A stretch of 64,000 nucleotides of DNA, taken from contig NZ_CP163443.1 of the NCBI RefSeq assembly GCF_041053055.1, forward strand, positions 9,593,001-9,657,000, written 5' to 3'. This DNA comes from Streptomyces sp. R41. GTDB lineage: Bacteria; Actinomycetota; Actinomycetes; Streptomycetales; Streptomycetaceae. Made by a program: the position numbers and the translations under genes. Shown in pieces: positions 44,701 through 53,927 of this stretch. Numbering within the stretch: position 1 is the first letter of the stretch; each line of letters opens with the position of its first letter. Below the pieces are notes generated by a model that did not search any database, was not told the origin of the DNA, and saw only the letters and a list, made by a program, of their open reading frames with translations.

Positions 44701-47217
44701 ATCATGGACGGCGACCAGATTTCCCTGGGTGAGGCTGAGAGCGACGACGAGGCCGGGAAGAAGAAGACGGCCAAGAGGACACGTGGTTCCTCTGCTCCCA
44801 AGAAGCCCAGTGGACCGGCGCGCCGCCGCGATGTCATTCCGCTGGCGGACATGGACGACTGGATCGCCTTCCTGGAGTCCATGCTCGGCACGGGATCGGT
44901 GCCGGAGGAGACCTTTGCCACGACGGTCGACTCCCTGGAGGAGCTGAAGAAGCTCGAAGACCTGGTCCAGGCCGAGATGGGTATGGACGACGCCCGTAAG
45001 GCGGTTGAGACGCGGTATCCGTGGATGCGGGTCGTCCGTGATATCGCGGAGGGCCAGGGTTTCCTTCACTGGGAGTTGGACTTCGCTGGTGTCTTCACCG
45101 GCGAAGCGGGGGGCTTCGACCTTCAGGTGGGTAACCCGCCATGGGTGCGACCGGAGTGGAAAGAGGATCCGGTCCTGGCGGAGTACGAGCCTTGGTTCAT
45201 GCTCACGGAGAAGCCAAAGGCGGAGGACAAGAACCGGCGGCGGGGTGTCGAACTCGCACGCGAGGAGGTGCAGGAGTACCTGCTCGGCGAGGTGACGAAC
45301 ACGGTGACGATGGCGAGCTACCTCTCGGCGGCCCCTGTATATCCGCTGATCTCGGGAAGTCAGCCAGATCTGTACCGAGCGTTCATGTGTGAGGTGTGGG
45401 CCCACGCGGGGCGCGGCGGAGCAGCCGGGATGGTGCACCCTGACACCCATTTCGCGGGGGACAAGGAGGCCGCGCTGCGGGCAGCGGCGTACCGGCGGCT
45501 GCGCGTGCATGGTGACTTCGTCAATGCGGGCAATCGCTTCTTCCCGCCGCCGGTGGGGCGGTCGAGCCACTTCGGTGTGCACATCTACGGGGCCGAAGGC
45601 GAAATCTCCTTCGATTCGTTGTCGTGGCTCTTCACTGTCGACACGCTTCGGTTGTCCGCCTCCGCCGAGAACACGGGCGCCGACCCCGGAGTCAAGTACG
45701 ACGGCGACTGGGACGAACGCCCCCACCCGAAGCGTGTCGTCCACGTAACCCCGGACACCCTCAAGCGGTGGCGTCGGCTGGCGGGTGATGAAGGGCCCTT
45801 GGAGCACACGCGTCTGGTCACGCCGGTGAGTACGGCGGAGGACCCGGCGATCGACGCGCTGGGTACCTATGCCTTGCGCCTCGGCGCGCTGCATCCGGAT
45901 ATCTCACCTGGGTACCACGAAAGCGGCGCCAAGAAGGCGCACTTCGGTCCGAAGAAGGACCAGCGGCTCATCGACTACAACACCGGTATCGACGGCCAGG
46001 ACGACTACCACGCGAAGACGTGGAGCGACGTCATCCTCAAGGGACCGCAGATCGGCGTTGCCAACCCGATGTTCAAGCAGCCCAGCCAGGGCGGCGGTGA
46101 GGTACGCGGCCTTGACCCGAAGGGGCTCGCGAACGACGCGGTGCCGGAGTCGGAGTACCGGTGCGTGGCTCCCCAGGACGTGTTCCTGGGCGAGCAGGAC
46201 AAGTGGCCCGACTGGGAGGAGTACGAGGCGCTGCTCGCATCGCAGGAGGAGCGAGCACAGGCTCGGCTCCGGATCGCGGAGAAGCGCGAGGTGGAGCTGG
46301 AGGAGGTAGAGGACGAGCAGGTCGAGAAGTTCCTGCTTGCCAAGGCGAGTTATCCGTACAGCGAGGACTATCGGATTGCGTGGCGCCAGATGATCGCGCC
46401 GGACACTGAGCGTGCCTTGTATTCAGCGTTGTTGCCCCGTGAAGTCACGCACGTGGACAACGTGCAGAGCATGCGCGTAGGCAGCGAGAAGCGCACAGTC
46501 CTCGTTAGTGGCATGTGGGCGGGGCTTCCCCTGGACTATCTGCTGCGCATCACCGGGCTTGGGCACTTGCGGATCGGTGCCGCAAGCGCCCTTCCGGCCC
46601 CTCAGGAAGACCACCCCCTAGCCCCCGCCCTTCTCCTCCGCACCCTCCGCCTCAACGCCCTCACCACCGCCTACGCCGACCTCTGGTCAGAGCTCTACGA
46701 CCCCAAGTGGCCCGGCTACGAACCCTGGGCGATCAACTGGCCCAACCTCAAGACCGAGCTGCACAACGTCACCCCCACCTGGCAGCGCGACACCCCCCTC
46801 CGTACCGAGTACGCCCGCCGCGCCGCCCTCGTCGAGATCGACGCCCTCGTCGCCGTGTGGCTCGGCATCGACGCGAACACGCTCATCGCCATGTACCGGG
46901 CCCGTTTCCCGATCATGCAGGACTTCGACCGGGTGACCTGGTTCGACGCCGAGGAGCGGAAGATCGCCGGAGACCGGTACACCTACGGCTTCGACCAGAC
47001 CAAGGACCACTGGACCCAATTCGAGAAATACCGCGAGGCCTACGACAAGGACCCGCACACCGACACCCCCGTCCCCGACGGCTACACCGCCCCCTTCTAC
47101 AAGGCCAACCGCGAACGGGAAATGCGCAAAGCCCACGCCTACTTCAAGCAGCGCCTCGACGAAGCCGTAGCCAAGGGTCTGTGGGACCCGCAGAAGATGG
47201 AGGTCCCGACCCCGTGA
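41716..47217 (+). CDS. Giant N6-adenine DNA methyltransferase, PglX/DrmMI-like
   Basis: This 1833-residue protein has a SAM-binding motif I EPALGSGAFLNEAI (about residue 642), followed by HNAYGIDLNSTGVELAEVSLWL (about residue 693). The catalytic NPPW (in LQVGNPPWVRPEW) comes only near residue 1140. That leaves some 450 residues inserted between the two motifs, including a Lys/Ser-rich segment near residue 1020. The N-terminal 560 residues are helical and unassigned; no nuclease motif was found there. It is longer than typical PglX or DrmMI (about 1200-1500). It should methylate adenine in host DNA to mark self. It is coupled by 4-bp overlaps to the helicase genes on both sides. Confidence 0.88.
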   Translation: MSYTYDSFANRGEYLSAHYFSEELENTLKKSKAGDEGLFTLWTSRETDPHDPQPTPREVLPRLRGEYLSTVRPFLAARAQQEELGSTYDDPTGEWAERLTTWHAAVLKALGYDGDRPEPITVHNAGKEYELQVAWHGDGILAVDCGWTAKLDDALDPDEAGQLLHPLKTADSLLEVGEKLAGWLFQSELHEPGGDTPRFVLLLCGGVLVLADRNAWAEGRYLAASLDASLARNDTAKAGELALLAALYSHDMLAPRSDGKGRRIDDLLKASRDNAVGVNSELRKGLQHSVEIIANEVLARLREAEVEPREIEDLKKGPFAKQLTRESLRYLYRILFLLYAEARPELGILPADDSTYQTGYSIARLRELVARERKLVDEDSRIGFHLYASLDVLFNKVNYGHRPHGTETNDDKPAEERSELRGLRFEPLRSELFDPKAITLIGRRILHPHWDEDGDEQPRWLDLRLRNAALHQVLRLLTMKEAGQKGRQGGFISYRNLGINQLGAVYEGLMSYTGIIAKDELAEVAKPGAKKGDKQYGDPEKGSWLIPADRLTKYRENTYVVYSAQDAEQYGLRGPKKYAEGRFVYRLAGRDRETSASYYTPESLTKVTVELALKHRLDQEKDADGNTVQTRASELLRYTICEPALGSGAFLNEAINQVAKEYLKRRQDELGVSLDTSKTLDAEQKVKAYIALHNAYGIDLNSTGVELAEVSLWLNTMHPGMRAPWFGLHLRRGNSLIGARRWVYEAERIKKERTIGAHTPTKLPFRAAGDGSEQLLPDGAVHQFLLPTPGWGAVAGASGDAKKLVEQLAGPQLEQLKAWKNSIKAKPKTTGGKGSQLARLQAAALRVEFLWKLVAKRMELSEREIARTIDMWGTDREEDAEEYAFLRRDKRNPDQSLPLTKEQVFKDLFAAEGSPYWRLKQVMDAWCALWFWPLERVGLLDGADAEYATAPVVTAQAGADLDALLSSVAGPVVEVAERAPEPTPVPQFLEPGLLFIMDGDQISLGEAESDDEAGKKKTAKRTRGSSAPKKPSGPARRRDVIPLADMDDWIAFLESMLGTGSVPEETFATTVDSLEELKKLEDLVQAEMGMDDARKAVETRYPWMRVVRDIAEGQGFLHWELDFAGVFTGEAGGFDLQVGNPPWVRPEWKEDPVLAEYEPWFMLTEKPKAEDKNRRRGVELAREEVQEYLLGEVTNTVTMASYLSAAPVYPLISGSQPDLYRAFMCEVWAHAGRGGAAGMVHPDTHFAGDKEAALRAAAYRRLRVHGDFVNAGNRFFPPPVGRSSHFGVHIYGAEGEISFDSLSWLFTVDTLRLSASAENTGADPGVKYDGDWDERPHPKRVVHVTPDTLKRWRRLAGDEGPLEHTRLVTPVSTAEDPAIDALGTYALRLGALHPDISPGYHESGAKKAHFGPKKDQRLIDYNTGIDGQDDYHAKTWSDVILKGPQIGVANPMFKQPSQGGGEVRGLDPKGLANDAVPESEYRCVAPQDVFLGEQDKWPDWEEYEALLASQEERAQARLRIAEKREVELEEVEDEQVEKFLLAKASYPYSEDYRIAWRQMIAPDTERALYSALLPREVTHVDNVQSMRVGSEKRTVLVSGMWAGLPLDYLLRITGLGHLRIGAASALPAPQEDHPLAPALLLRTLRLNALTTAYADLWSELYDPKWPGYEPWAINWPNLKTELHNVTPTWQRDTPLRTEYARRAALVEIDALVAVWLGIDANTLIAMYRARFPIMQDFDRVTWFDAEERKIAGDRYTYGFDQTKDHWTQFEKYREAYDKDPHTDTPVPDGYTAPFYKANREREMRKAHAYFKQRLDEAVAKGLWDPQKMEVPTP

Positions 47218-50200
47218 GGCCGACCCTCGAAGCACAGGGACTCAAGGAGAGCCTGCTCCAGTACCTGTCCACGACGTACGGCCTGGCAGACGAGGGTGCC
47301 CGTAAGGCCCTGAACTCCTTCCTCGGGGACGAGACGACGGGTATGTTCCGCGGCCCGTACCTCCGCCTGCGTACCCCCTTCACTCCGGCCGACGACGGCT
47401 GGCAGCAGCACCTGGACTGGGTCCGTACCGACGGCTGGACGCCGTACGCCCACCAGGCCCGCGCCTTCGCCCGGCTCACCTCCAAGGACGGCCACACACC
47501 TCAGCCCACGCTCGTCACGACAGGCACTGGTTCCGGCAAGACCGAGTCGTTCCTCTACCCCGTACTCGATCACTGCGCCCGCGAGCGCGCGGCCGGGAAC
47601 AACGGGGTCAAGGCGGTCTTCCTGTACCCGATGAACGCCCTGGCCACCGACCAGGCGGCCCGTATCAACGATCTGCTCACCGATTACGACGAGTTGAGCG
47701 GTGTTCGCGCTGGCCTGTACATCGGGGAGAAGGCGGCGACGCACTACGACCGGGTCTACACTCGCCGCCAGGACATGCAGCTGTCCCCGCCGGACATCCT
47801 GATCACCAACTACAAGATGCTCGACCTGCTGCTCCAGCGCGCGGCCGACGCCCCGCTGTGGGACGACAGCGACATCCGCTACGTGGTCGTTGACGAGTTC
47901 CACACGTACGACGGTGCGCAGGGCACCGACGTCGCCATGCTGCTGCGCCGCCTCGCTATCGCCGTCGATGCCAACCGGCCCGGCATGCCGCTCGGCTTGA
48001 TCACCCCTGTCGCCACCTCCGCGACCCTCGCCTCCGGCACCGATGAGGACGGGGTACAGCAACTCCTCTCCGTGGCCACCAACGTCTTCGGCGCGGAGTT
48101 CACCGAGGATGCGATCGTCGGCGAGGACCGGCTGACGGTCGACGAGTTCATCCTGGGCGAGGACGAGTCGATCCCGGACGCGAGATTCCTTCCCGGCCAG
48201 GCCACTCCCCCCGAGACCCTGACCGCTCTGCCAGACCCGGCGTCCGGCCCCGAAGAGCTCGCGGACCTCGCCGAGGCTGTCACCGGAAGCCGTGTCACCG
48301 ACCCGGTCGCCCTCGGTGCCGCGCTCAAGCGCAACCGGCTCACGTATGCGGTCCTGAACGCCTTCGACGGCACGGTGCACACCTACGACGAGGTGCTCGA
48401 CGTGATGCGCCGCAGTGGTGCGAAGAGCTGGGACGAGGCGATCACGACGCGGCCGCAGATCGCCGCGCTGGCACTCGCCCGCTTCGTGGCCCTGCTGTCC
48501 GAGGCTCGCGACCCGGAGGCGCCGGCCGCGATCAGCCGCCCCTTCGTCCAGATCGAGGTGCACCAGTGGGCGCGGTCCGTCACCCGCATGCTGCGTGGCG
48601 TACTGCCGTGGCCGAGGGCCGAGTTCGCGTGGGACATGGCCGGGGCGCAGAGCCAGTCGCGTACGACGCCGGACACCACCACCTCCCGCGACACCAAGGT
48701 CTTCCTGCCCGCGGTGTACTGCCGCGAGTGCGGGCGTTCCGGTTGGTCGGTCCTCGCCCCCGAGTCGGACTTCGAGGAGCTGAACTTCGAGGCCCACAAG
48801 ATCCGTCGGGCCACCGTCACCGCGGAGAAGGCCAAGGTGCGCACCCTGGTGGCGGCCACCGACAACGAGGCCCGCGAGGGCAACGGCCGTACCGCCATGG
48901 ATCCGGCGGCGCAGAAGTCTCTGACGACCGGCGGTGCGGGCGTGCTCATGGTGCTCGACGGTCTGTCCCAGCGCCTGCGTCTGCCCGATCCCCAGGGCGA
49001 CTACGACGACGAGGGCAACCCGGCGCCCGCCGGTCCCGACTCCGCCTTCGTCCTCGTCCAGCTCGGCGACACCGCGGAACGGGCCGCCAAGGACGACTGG
49101 TGCCCGGCCTGCGGTACGCACAACGCGATCCGCTTCGTCGGTACGGGTGCCGCCGCGCTGGCCGCCGCGTCCGTCACCCAGCTGTTCACCGGAGGGGAGA
49201 TGGACAAGGAGCAGCGTGAGACGAAGACGCTGATGTTCAACGACTCGGTGCAGGACGCCGCGCACCGGGCCGGGTTCGTCGCCTCCCGCTCGTACACCTT
49301 CTCTCTGCGGGCTGTGTTCACCAAGCACCTGAGCGAGCAGCGGCCCAGCGCGCTCAACGACCTCGTAGCCGACGTCGTCGCGGCCACGACCGACCGTGAG
49401 ACGCTCGCCGCCGTTGTCCCGCCGGACCTGCACGACGACACGGGTGTGGCGCGCCTGCTGTCCGGCCAAGGACGCGGCGGGGACAAGAAGACCTGGGACC
49501 TGATCGGTGAACGGTTCGCGTTCGAGGCCGTGATGGAGTTCGGGCACCGCTCCCGCAACGGCCGTACCCTCGAACTGACCCGTACCTCAGCCGCTTGGGT
49601 GGACATCCCCGACGAGCAGGGGGCCGTGGCGCTCGTACGCGCCGCTCATGAGGAGGCCGCCCACCGTGGGCTGACGCTCACCGAGCACGATGACGCCCGC
49701 TATCTGGCGTTCCTGCGCGGCCTGTTGGAACGGCTGCGCACGCGGGGAGCGGTCGGGCACCGGTGGCTGGAGAAGTTCCTCGACGAGGCGGGCACCAGCC
49801 GCTACTTCATCTGGGGCGGCCGCCCGCGCGGTATGAAGGCCTTCCCCAAGGGGGTCTCCGCACCGAGCTTCCTGCTCGCGCGGCCCAAGCCGAGCAGCGA
49901 GTTCGACTTCGCCGCCGGACGTCTGTCTTGGTACCAGACCTGGGCCCAGCGCTGCCTCGACATGACCCGTGAGCAGGCCGACGAGTTCTGGGTGCGGCTG
50001 CTGCCCGGGCTCACCGACGCCGGGCTGCTCGCAGCACGTACCCCGAGCGACACGGCCGCCCGCCTGTACGGCCTCCAACCAGGGGCCATCCGGCTGCAGT
50101 TGCTGACCGACGCCCAGGTCAACGAGTCGTATGTGCGCTGTCCGAAGTGTTTCTGGGAGCAGACCGTCCACCCTTCGCTGCTGGCCCAGTACCACGGGCA

Positions 50201-53200
50201 GCCCTGCCAGGCGTACCGCTGTACGACCGGGCGGCTGGTCGCTGGCGACCGGTGGCTGGAGACCGTGGACCGGCACGACCGGGACCGCGACTACCGCGAC
50301 GACTACTACCGCAGCCTTTACCGGCGAGCGGGTACCTATCAGGTCATCACCGCCGAGCACACCGGTCTGCTCTCCCGCGGTAAGCGCGAACGCGTCGAGG
50401 ACGCCTTCCGCAACGGTCAAGGATTCAACGACCCCAACGTGCTGTCCTGCACGCCCACCCTGGAGATGGGCATCGACATCGGCGACCTGCCCGCCGTCGT
50501 CCTTGGCGCCCTGCCACGCCGCCCGGCCAACTATGCCCAGCAGGCGGGCCGGGCCGGACGCCGTACGGGAAACGCCTTCCTGCTGACCATCCCCGACCGC
50601 AAGCGCCGCGACCTGTACTTCCTCGACCGGCCACGGGACATGATCGACGGACGGATCGTGCCGCCGGGCTCGTATCTGTCGGCCATCGAAATCCTGCGCC
50701 GCCAGTACACCGCCCACCTCCTCGATCTCGCGGCGCGCGGACGGCTGCTGCGCGAGGACGGCAGGCCGCTGGCCGCGCTGTCACGCCGGGTCGACGAACT
50801 CTTCGGCCCCTCCGGCTACCTCGCCGACTTCACCGACGCCGCCCTCGCCCACGGCGAGGAACTCGTCGCGGGCTTCCTCGCGCTCTTTCCGACCGGCGTG
50901 AGCGACACCGCCAAGGAGGAGTTGGAGAAGTACGCGGTTCGCGGTATCCGCAGCGCGATCGAGAAGGCCGAGCGGGAGTGGGAGCGCGAGAACCAGAAGC
51001 TGCGCACCCGTATCCGTACGATCCGTTCCGCGATCGACGAGCTCAAGGACGGCGACGACGAACAGGCGGACACGAAGGCGGAGTTGGAGGCCGAACTCGG
51101 CGCCCTCTCCAAGCAGGGCGCCACGCGCCAGCGCCAGCCCGCCCAGACCGTGCTGTGCGATCTCGGCCTGTTGCCCAACTACGCCCTCATCGACGCCACG
51201 ACCACCCTCGACGCCACCGTCTTCTGGCCCGAGGGCACCACACCCGAAGGCCGGCCCCGCTACAAGTCGAAGTCGTTCTCCTACGGGCGACCGCGCGGCT
51301 TCGCCCTGTCCGAACTCGCCCCCGGCAACACCTTCTACGCCGAGGGCTACAAGCACCGGATCACCGGCATCGACATCGTCACCGGCCGAGACCAGGACTG
51401 GCGCCATTGGCGCTTCTGCCCCTCGTGCGGCTATGTCCGCACCGAGAACGCCGAGAACGACATCACACCCTGCCCGCGCTGCGGGGAGACGGGCATCGCC
51501 GACTCCGGCAGCCTGTGGCAGATCGTCCAGCCCAGTGTCGTGACGGCCCGCGACAAGCGGGAGGACGCCAGGATCGGCGACGAGAGCGACGACCGCGACC
51601 GCCGCTTCTACACCGTCGTCGACATGGTCGACATCCACCCCGACCACTTCGCCAAGGGCAAGTCCTGGCGGCACACCAAAGAGATCTTCGGCGTCGACTA
51701 CACCCGCCGTGCCGTCATCCGTCGTATCAACACCGGACCGCTCAGCATCGGCGCCCAGGAGAACGACCAGCTCGCCGGAAAGCCGGTGCGCATCGCCCCC
51801 TTCCACGTGTGCACCGCCTGCGGAGCAGCGAGCGCAGACGGACGGCCGGTCTTCGACGACGACCGGGACGCCGTCGACAACTCCGCCAACCGTCAGCGCG
51901 AACTCAAGCACCACACCCCCTGGTGCCCACTGCGGCGCGGCAAGAAGGGCGTATCCCAGGAACCGGTCCTGCTCGCCCACGAGCTGGAGACCGAGGCGCT
52001 GCGCATCCTGTTGCCGGCCGCGACCGTCCTCGTCGAGGAGAAGGTCCACTCCTTCCAGGCGGCCCTGCGCCTGGGCGTGGACGGCGCCTTCGGCGGCGAC
52101 CCGCAGCACCTCGCCACCACCCTCGCCACCATGCCGGACCGTGACACCGCGGAGACACGACACTTCCTGGTCCTGTACGACCGCCTCCCGCACGGCACCG
52201 GCTACCTCGACCGGCTCACCGACCCCGCGGCCTTCCGTCAGGTGCTGGAGGGCGCGCGCCGGCTGCTCGTGGAGTGCCCCTGCAACGAGGAGGGCGGACC
52301 GGCCTGTCACCGCTGTCTGTACCTCTACGCCGACGAGCAGTACATCGAGCGCGTGTCCCGCCAGGCCGCCTTGGAGATCCTCGACGAACTCCTGGGCACC
52401 GACACCGACGCCTGGGACACCAAGAAGGTCGGCAACACCGATCAGATCGGTCTCGACGGACAGGTCGAGTCCGATCTGGAGGCACGCTTCCTCAAGGCAC
52501 TGCGCGGGTGGGCCGGACAGCGCGGCGACGCCGTGCTGGAGGAGAGCGGCGACAACAGCGCCTATCTGCGTCTCGACGAAGTCGGCACCGTGCACGGCTG
52601 GCGTCTGACCGCCCAGCGCAACGAGGGTTACACGCGTACCGACTTCACCTTCGAACGCGTCGAAGGCCCCAAGCAGAAGATCACCGTTTACCTCGACGGT
52701 CACCGCTTCCACGCCTCCCGCCGGCACAACCGGCTTGCCGGCGATGCCGACAAGCGCAGCCGGCTCCGGGCCGAGGGACGTGCCGTCTTCCAGCTCACCT
52801 GGGACGACCTCGACGCCTTCGAGCGGCAGACGAACACGGCCGAGTCCGGCGCGGGGCGGGAGGCGGCCGAGCCGGTGTGGCCGCCGTACCCGCGCAGTGC
52901 CCAGGACCTCGCCAAGCGGCTCTTCGCCGACCGTGGCGGCGACGACCTCGCGGCCACTGCCTTCACCGACCCGATGACCATGCTCCTCGCCTACCTGCGC
53001 AGCCCGGACGACGCGGCCTGGGGCCGGCGGGCATCAGCCATGGTCGGCGGGCTCCTCGGGACCGGCCAGGAGATCCTCGTCGGCAACGGCACCCCCGACC
53101 AGACGCGCCAGACGCTCAGCGGGCTCCTTGACGCCTGGGGCCGCACCGACGGCATCGACCCGGCGCCCGTCCAGGGCACCGGCACGCTCAACCTGTTCCA

Positions 53201-53927
53201 GACCTGCGACCAGTCCGGTCTCCCCGTCGCCTTCCTCGTCGACGGGGCCACCGGCCACTGGTCCGCCCTGGCCTGCCTCGACGACACCGCGCTCGACCAG
53301 CTCGGCACACCCGAACACAAGGCGCGCTGGCGCGCCTGGCTCCAGTGGTCCAACATCCTGCAGTTCCTCGCCCACGATGGCGGCGATGGTATTCAACTCA
53401 CCACAGCCACCGCGGCGCGCTTCGACATCTCGGTCCTCAAGGCCTTCGGCGGCCTTGGTGAACTCGAATCCCTCGTCGTGCGGTACGGCACCGGCACACC
53501 CGCGCCGCAGCCCGTACCCGCAGAGGACTCCAACGAGACTCCTCTCGAAGCAGCGGTGCGGGATCTGCTGTGGGACCAGGAGATCCTCGAATACCTTGAT
53601 GAGGACGAACCCGACGCCCCCCTCACCCGCCTCGCCCACGTCTTGGCCGACGGCGGCAAGAAGGCCCCTGCTTACGGCTACGAGCTCGGCGAACGCGGTT
53701 GGCTCGCCGACTTCGTCTGGGACCACGGCACCCCGCAGATCGCCGTCATGGCCGAGCCGTACGACCAGGAGGACGAGGAAAGCGACAAGACCTGGAGCGC
53801 TTATCGCGACGCCGGGTTCACCATCCGCTCGGCCGACGACTGGCTCGCCGATCTCGATGCTCTGTTGAGCGTGCTCCCCGACGCGACCGCCCGTCCCGAC
53901 TCCGAAGAACAGAGTGCCGCACGATGA
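47214..53927 (+). CDS. YprA-family helicase with DUF1998/MZB and nuclease-like C-terminus
   Basis: In this 2237-residue protein, RecA1 has Walker A TGTGSGKTES (about residue 103), DEFH (about 226) and SATLAS (about 268). RecA2 ends with QQAGRAGRRTG (about 1110). About 750 residues with several CxxC pairs (CREC near 501, CPAC near 630, CPKC near 977) separate them. A zinc ribbon follows near 1401-1425 (CPSC, CPRC), then the DUF1998/MZB cysteines CPCNEEGGPACHRC near 1687. A Vsr/PD-(D/E)XK-like unit with TDFTFER, VYLDGHRFH and LTWDD lies near 1800-1865. It looks like DrmA and DrmB in one chain plus a nuclease-like domain. GTG 47214 overlaps the upstream stop by 4 bp, and GGAGG lies about 11 nt before it. 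Confidence 0.88.
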   Translation: MRPTLEAQGLKESLLQYLSTTYGLADEGARKALNSFLGDETTGMFRGPYLRLRTPFTPADDGWQQHLDWVRTDGWTPYAHQARAFARLTSKDGHTPQPTLVTTGTGSGKTESFLYPVLDHCARERAAGNNGVKAVFLYPMNALATDQAARINDLLTDYDELSGVRAGLYIGEKAATHYDRVYTRRQDMQLSPPDILITNYKMLDLLLQRAADAPLWDDSDIRYVVVDEFHTYDGAQGTDVAMLLRRLAIAVDANRPGMPLGLITPVATSATLASGTDEDGVQQLLSVATNVFGAEFTEDAIVGEDRLTVDEFILGEDESIPDARFLPGQATPPETLTALPDPASGPEELADLAEAVTGSRVTDPVALGAALKRNRLTYAVLNAFDGTVHTYDEVLDVMRRSGAKSWDEAITTRPQIAALALARFVALLSEARDPEAPAAISRPFVQIEVHQWARSVTRMLRGVLPWPRAEFAWDMAGAQSQSRTTPDTTTSRDTKVFLPAVYCRECGRSGWSVLAPESDFEELNFEAHKIRRATVTAEKAKVRTLVAATDNEAREGNGRTAMDPAAQKSLTTGGAGVLMVLDGLSQRLRLPDPQGDYDDEGNPAPAGPDSAFVLVQLGDTAERAAKDDWCPACGTHNAIRFVGTGAAALAAASVTQLFTGGEMDKEQRETKTLMFNDSVQDAAHRAGFVASRSYTFSLRAVFTKHLSEQRPSALNDLVADVVAATTDRETLAAVVPPDLHDDTGVARLLSGQGRGGDKKTWDLIGERFAFEAVMEFGHRSRNGRTLELTRTSAAWVDIPDEQGAVALVRAAHEEAAHRGLTLTEHDDARYLAFLRGLLERLRTRGAVGHRWLEKFLDEAGTSRYFIWGGRPRGMKAFPKGVSAPSFLLARPKPSSEFDFAAGRLSWYQTWAQRCLDMTREQADEFWVRLLPGLTDAGLLAARTPSDTAARLYGLQPGAIRLQLLTDAQVNESYVRCPKCFWEQTVHPSLLAQYHGQPCQAYRCTTGRLVAGDRWLETVDRHDRDRDYRDDYYRSLYRRAGTYQVITAEHTGLLSRGKRERVEDAFRNGQGFNDPNVLSCTPTLEMGIDIGDLPAVVLGALPRRPANYAQQAGRAGRRTGNAFLLTIPDRKRRDLYFLDRPRDMIDGRIVPPGSYLSAIEILRRQYTAHLLDLAARGRLLREDGRPLAALSRRVDELFGPSGYLADFTDAALAHGEELVAGFLALFPTGVSDTAKEELEKYAVRGIRSAIEKAEREWERENQKLRTRIRTIRSAIDELKDGDDEQADTKAELEAELGALSKQGATRQRQPAQTVLCDLGLLPNYALIDATTTLDATVFWPEGTTPEGRPRYKSKSFSYGRPRGFALSELAPGNTFYAEGYKHRITGIDIVTGRDQDWRHWRFCPSCGYVRTENAENDITPCPRCGETGIADSGSLWQIVQPSVVTARDKREDARIGDESDDRDRRFYTVVDMVDIHPDHFAKGKSWRHTKEIFGVDYTRRAVIRRINTGPLSIGAQENDQLAGKPVRIAPFHVCTACGAASADGRPVFDDDRDAVDNSANRQRELKHHTPWCPLRRGKKGVSQEPVLLAHELETEALRILLPAATVLVEEKVHSFQAALRLGVDGAFGGDPQHLATTLATMPDRDTAETRHFLVLYDRLPHGTGYLDRLTDPAAFRQVLEGARRLLVECPCNEEGGPACHRCLYLYADEQYIERVSRQAALEILDELLGTDTDAWDTKKVGNTDQIGLDGQVESDLEARFLKALRGWAGQRGDAVLEESGDNSAYLRLDEVGTVHGWRLTAQRNEGYTRTDFTFERVEGPKQKITVYLDGHRFHASRRHNRLAGDADKRSRLRAEGRAVFQLTWDDLDAFERQTNTAESGAGREAAEPVWPPYPRSAQDLAKRLFADRGGDDLAATAFTDPMTMLLAYLRSPDDAAWGRRASAMVGGLLGTGQEILVGNGTPDQTRQTLSGLLDAWGRTDGIDPAPVQGTGTLNLFQTCDQSGLPVAFLVDGATGHWSALACLDDTALDQLGTPEHKARWRAWLQWSNILQFLAHDGGDGIQLTTATAARFDISVLKAFGGLGELESLVVRYGTGTPAPQPVPAEDSNETPLEAAVRDLLWDQEILEYLDEDEPDAPLTRLAHVLADGGKKAPAYGYELGERGWLADFVWDHGTPQIAVMAEPYDQEDEESDKTWSAYRDAGFTIRSADDWLADLDALLSVLPDATARPDSEEQSAAR

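Noticed and set aside
46515..47213. N-terminal extension of the YprA-type helicase frame
   Set aside because: It is antiphase sequence within the end of the methyltransferase gene and is Pro/Arg-rich; GTG 47214 has GGAGG upstream and a 4-bp overlap.
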